Part shown: positions 60,981 to 64,000 of the stretch, one piece after another | Position numbering within the stretch: position 1 is the stretch's first letter | How the letters are laid out: every line of letters begins with the position of its first letter | Assembly (NCBI RefSeq): GCF_003002055.1 | Contig: NZ_PVZF01000007.1 | Location: forward strand, 248,001 to 312,000 | Direction: 5' to 3' | Source of the DNA: Kineococcus rhizosphaerae | Lineage (GTDB): Bacteria; Actinomycetota; Actinomycetes; Actinomycetales; Kineococcaceae | DNA: 64,000 bases | Notes under the pieces: generated by a model | Databases searched by the model: none | Seen by the model: only the letters and a program-made list of their open reading frames with translations | What the model was told of the DNA's origin: nothing | Program-made: the position numbers and the translations under genes

Positions 60981-63002
60981 GTGACCGACCCCCAGTCCAG
61001 CACGAACGACGAGAACCCGCAGGAGCGCCGCGGGTTCTTCACCCGACGCGGCCTGCTCGGGACCGGCGGCCTGGCGACCGCCGTCGTCTTCGGCAAGGGC
61101 CTCGTCGACGCGTCCGCCGCGTCCGCCGCCCCCGCCTACGTGCCGGCCCAGCTCAACGTCAAGGACGCGCACTACTCCACGACCCTGCGCCGCGTCGCGC
61201 GGTCCACCACCAGCGGCGGCAGCGCGGTCAAGGTCCTGCCGATCGACCGCGCGAAGTTCCAGGTCGGTGCGAAGTTCGACCTGCGCATCGAGGCCACCGG
61301 GGTCGACCCCGAGACCACGAAGATCGTCATCAAGGTCAGCGACGGCCACGGCCCCGCGCCCATGCTGAGCCCGGCCCCGATCCGCACGAGCTCGGCCCCG
61401 GACTCCGTCGAGGTGACCTTCAAGGACCTCGTGTACCCGACCGAGGGTTCCTACACCATCGCCGCCGCCGTGAGCTCCTCGAAGGGTTCGGCCTCCCAGG
61501 AGGTCACCCACGAGGTCGTCCTGAACGAGGCCGAGGGCAAGAAGGCCAAGAACGTCATCTTCTTCCTCGGCGACGGCATGGGCCAGGCCGCCATCACCGG
61601 CGCCCGCATCCTGTCCAAGGGCATCACCGAGGGCAAGTACGACGCCCTCCTGGAGATGGACACCATGGACTTCCGGGGGAACGTCACCACCTCCGGCGCC
61701 GACTCCATCGCGACCGACTCGGCGAACTCGATGTCCGCGTACATGACCGGGCACAAGTCCTCCGTCAACGCCATGGGCGTCTACGCCGGGAACTCCGAGG
61801 ACCCGACGGCGAGCCCGCACGTCGAGACCCTCGCCGAGATCCTCAAGCGCGCCAAGGGCATGTCCGTCGGGATCGTCACCACCGCCGAGGTCCAGGACGC
61901 CACCCCGGCCGCCGTGTTCGCGCACACCCGCCGCCGCTCGGAGTACGTGAGCATCATGGACCAGGCCCTGCAGCCCGGTCAGATGCCCGACGTGTACATG
62001 GGCGGTGGCCGCGCCACCTTCCTGCCGCAGTCGGAGAAGGGTTCCAAGCGCAAGGACGACCGGAACCTCATCGAGGAGTTCAAGGACAAGGGCTTCGCCT
62101 ACGCGGGCACCCGGACCGAGCTCGCCGCCGTGATGGCGGCCGGGACCCCGGACAAGCTGCTCGGCACCTTCACCCTCGGGAACCTGAACGTCTACATCGA
62201 CCGCCAGATCACCCCGAACCCCGAGGTCCTCGGTGACTTCCCCGACCAGCCCGGTCTCGTCGAGATGACGAAGGCCGCGCTGAAGGTCCTGGAGAAGAAC
62301 GACAAGGGCTTCTTCCTCATGGTCGAGGGCGCCTCGATCGACAAGTCCGAGCACCCGCTCGACGGCCCCCGCGCCGTGTACGACACGATCGAGCTGGACC
62401 AGGCCATCGCCGTGGCCAAGGAGTGGTCGAAGGAGAACGGCGAGGACACCCTCATCGTCATCACCGCCGACCACAACCACGCCATGAGCATCGCCGGCAC
62501 CCACACCCTCTCCAAGGAGGGTTCGCCCGCGCGCCAGCAGAACGGCGTGTACGCCGACGCCGGGTTCCCGACCTACGTCGACGCGAACGGCGACGGGTTC
62601 CCCGACGACCCGAACCCGGACGTCCAGCTGTTCTTCGGCTGGTCGAACCACCCCGACCACCCGGACGACTTCGCCCACAACGCCGTCCTGGCGCAGCCGG
62701 CGCTGGAGGACCCGGTCACCGAGCGGGCCTACCCGAACCCGGCGCGCGACCCGGGTTCGGTCGTCCAGATCGGGAACCTGCCGCTGGACGAGACGAACTG
62801 CGTGCACACCGTCGAAGACGTCTTCATCGGCGCCTCGGGCCCGGGTGCGCAGGGGTTCGCGAAGCTGCTCGACAACACCGAGGTCTTCCACACCATCTGC
62901 GCCGCCCTCGGGCTGCAGATCCCGACCTACGTGCTGAAGAGCTCGGCGGCCAAGACCGCGCAGGCCGAGGTCGCCGCCCAGGCGGCCGCGCCCGTCGGCT
63001 GA
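60981..63002 (+). CDS. Tat-exported alkaline phosphatase (PhoA superfamily)
   Basis: A 673-aa phosphatase. Twin-arginine signal RRGFFTRRGLLGTGGLATAVV is near residues 15-36, followed by an Ala-rich cleavage region. Metal ligands are D198 (FFLGDGMG), and the nucleophile is S247 in DSANSMSAYMTGHKS. His ligands near the C terminus are in ITADHNHAMS and EGASIDKSEHPLDG. It cleaves phosphomonoesters outside the cell. Lys content is higher than in neighbouring genes. A PHO box lies upstream, so phosphate control is expected. Confidence 0.93.
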   Translation: MTDPQSSTNDENPQERRGFFTRRGLLGTGGLATAVVFGKGLVDASAASAAPAYVPAQLNVKDAHYSTTLRRVARSTTSGGSAVKVLPIDRAKFQVGAKFDLRIEATGVDPETTKIVIKVSDGHGPAPMLSPAPIRTSSAPDSVEVTFKDLVYPTEGSYTIAAAVSSSKGSASQEVTHEVVLNEAEGKKAKNVIFFLGDGMGQAAITGARILSKGITEGKYDALLEMDTMDFRGNVTTSGADSIATDSANSMSAYMTGHKSSVNAMGVYAGNSEDPTASPHVETLAEILKRAKGMSVGIVTTAEVQDATPAAVFAHTRRRSEYVSIMDQALQPGQMPDVYMGGGRATFLPQSEKGSKRKDDRNLIEEFKDKGFAYAGTRTELAAVMAAGTPDKLLGTFTLGNLNVYIDRQITPNPEVLGDFPDQPGLVEMTKAALKVLEKNDKGFFLMVEGASIDKSEHPLDGPRAVYDTIELDQAIAVAKEWSKENGEDTLIVITADHNHAMSIAGTHTLSKEGSPARQQNGVYADAGFPTYVDANGDGFPDDPNPDVQLFFGWSNHPDHPDDFAHNAVLAQPALEDPVTERAYPNPARDPGSVVQIGNLPLDETNCVHTVEDVFIGASGPGAQGFAKLLDNTEVFHTICAALGLQIPTYVLKSSAAKTAQAEVAAQAAAPVG

Positions 63003-63019
63003 GGCGACCGCCCACCGTT

Positions 63020-63073
63020 CGGCACGTTGACTCCGCGGTCCCGTTGAACGGGACCGCGGAGGCAACGTGCCGT
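63020..63073. terminator. Long hairpin between convergent genes
   Basis: CGGCACGTTG / CAACGTGCCG outer arms and TCCGCGGTCCCGTT / AACGGGACCGCGGA inner arms form a two-part stem with a small internal loop. It follows the phosphatase stop and can stop transcription from either side. Confidence 0.8.
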
Positions 63074-63087
63074 TCCCGCGTCCGGCC

Positions 63088-63781
63088 TCAGACGTCGACG
63101 TGCACGTCCAGGCCGTCCACCCGGGTGAACCCGGCGACCGGCTGGTGGGTGTGCGCGAACTCCGCCCCCGCGGCGAAGGCCCGGGCCAGCAACCACCCGG
63201 CGAGGTCGTCGACCGGGCCGGTGAGGCCGACGAGGTACGCGGCGGAACCGGCCCACCCGTCGGAGCGCAGCACGTAGCCGGTGCCGACGGGGGACCCCGT
63301 CGCGGTGGGCGAGGACGACGTCGGCCTGCGGGGCGGACAGCAGCGGTGCGCACCAGGCGCGGGTGGCGTCCCGCTCGCCCCCGAACGCGGCGTGGTCGAC
63401 GGCGACGACCTCGTCGAGGTCCGCCGGGCCCGCCGCCCTCAGCTCCAGCCCGGTGGACGGGGCCGGCTCCGTGAACCGCGCGCGGTCGAGCACCGCCAGC
63501 GGTTTGCGGAACAGGAAGGTCCCGTGGGCCCAGGGCGAGCCCGTGGGCACCCGCACCCCCCACGGGACGCCCCGTCCGGCGTACCAGGCGCGGAGCGCGT
63601 CGACGTCGACGAGCGACGGGTCGTGGACGTCGGCGTTGTTCCACTGCGCGTGCGCCAGGCCGCTGGCCGTGAGCCGGACCCCGGGCAGCTCGTCGGCACC
63701 GCCGCGCAGCCGGCCGTGGACCTGCCAGGCATCCCCGTGCGCCGTCAGAGCCCGCCACCGCACCGCGTCCGTCGTCGTCAC
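63088..63781 (-). pseudogene. GNAT-like acetyltransferase with a frameshift
   Basis: The frame from GTG 63781 (7 nt after CACACT) encodes an Ala/Arg-rich N terminus and an acetyltransferase core up to DVVLAHRDGVP. There a run of five C (63289-63293 on the plus strand reads GGGGG) adds one base. The end (VGTGYVLRSDGWAGSAAYLV, LARAFAAGAEFAHTHQPVAGFTRVDGLDVHVDV, stop 63088) lies in another frame. With one base fewer the protein would be ~230 aa. A sequencing error in the homopolymer is quite possible. Confidence 0.75.
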
Positions 63782-63817
63782 GGCGCCCAGTGTGCCCACC
63801 GGTGCGAGGCTGCCGGG

Positions 63818-64000
63818 GTGAGCACGGTCTTCCTCGTGGTCGGGCTGCCCGCGGCGGGCAAGTCCACCCGCGCCCGGGAGCTGGAGCGCGGGGGCGCCCT
63901 GCGCCTGACGACCGACGAGTGGGTGGTGCCGGTCTTCGGCGGGCAGAACCCCGAGGCCGGGCGCGACGCCCTGGAGGGGCAGCTCATCCGCACCGCGCTG
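63818..64000 (+). CDS. AAA-type kinase / P-loop NTPase, partial
   Basis: The first 61 residues of a P-loop kinase: FLVVGLPAAGKSTRARELE is the Walker A region, and LTTDEWVVPVFGG suggests a polynucleotide or small-molecule kinase of the zeta-like group. GTG 63818 follows GAGGCT by 6 nt. The gene runs off the right edge of the window, so function cannot be decided. Confidence 0.8.
   Translation, partial: MSTVFLVVGLPAAGKSTRARELERGGALRLTTDEWVVPVFGGQNPEAGRDALEGQLIRTAL

Overview
The window is very GC-rich, tightly packed actinobacterial chromosome. GTG starts and 4-bp GTGA/ATGA start-stop overlaps are frequent. The gene set (urease with a UreA-UreB fusion, FurA-KatG, zinc-free ribosomal protein paralogues, PhoP-type and GlnR-type operators) fits a soil or desiccation-tolerant actinobacterium. 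From memory the proteins look most like Kineococcus (Kineosporiaceae), but no search was run. No tRNA, rRNA, CRISPR array, insertion sequence or prophage was seen.

Layout. 1-3.2 kb: a hypothetical gene, a divergent zinc-independent ribosomal protein locus (rpmB-rpmG-rpsN-rpmJ opposite a frameshifted rpmE2), then a small phosphatase. 2.6-8.6 kb: a membrane protein plus a CopD-CtaG fusion, a lipoprotein, an MBL hydrolase and a Tat-exported tail-fibre-like protein. 8.6-9.5 kb: a HepT/MntA toxin-antitoxin pair whose toxin gene is broken by a 35-bp palindrome. 9.6-15.7 kb: NCS1 permease-ureAB-ureC-ureF-ureG-ureD, with a GlnR-type box upstream. 15.8-21.2 kb: a binding protein and a MarR regulator with interlocked promoters, an XRE-cupin regulator, a thioredoxin-reductase-like enzyme, a GH15-like protein and a cold-shock gene. 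21.3-27.4 kb: ABC transport genes, a GNAT, CYTH-CHAD and a methyltransferase. 27.5-31.9 kb: an anti-sigma-type ATPase, an amidoligase, an ECF sigma factor with two secreted repeat proteins, and VOC/MerR. 32-41 kb: NhaA, an oxidoreductase, furA-katG, PNPOx-crcB-crcB and PiT. 41-49 kb: several regulator/target pairs and PPK2. 49-56 kb: a guanidine-III riboswitch with its exporter gene, then a five-gene coupled operon vanX-alr-ddl-histidine kinase-response regulator divergent from a second murF. 56-64 kb: DUF389, a keto-acid decarboxylase with an Lrp regulator, a GGDEF-EAL protein, alkaline phosphatase and two edge genes.

Themes. Phosphate: direct repeats of 11 nt resembling PHO boxes precede alkaline phosphatase, PiT and PPK2, so these probably form a PhoP regulon. 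Nitrogen: urease and its permease carry a GlnR-type box, and a guanidinium exporter has its own riboswitch. Cell wall: the D-Ala-D-Ala dipeptidase, racemase, ligase and two-component operon with murF looks like a van-type peptidoglycan remodelling module without VanH. Transcription: about 25 genes begin exactly 6-7 nt after a -10-like hexamer, which points to widespread leaderless mRNAs. Three genes carry frame disruptions (rpmE2, hepT and a GNAT at the right end).
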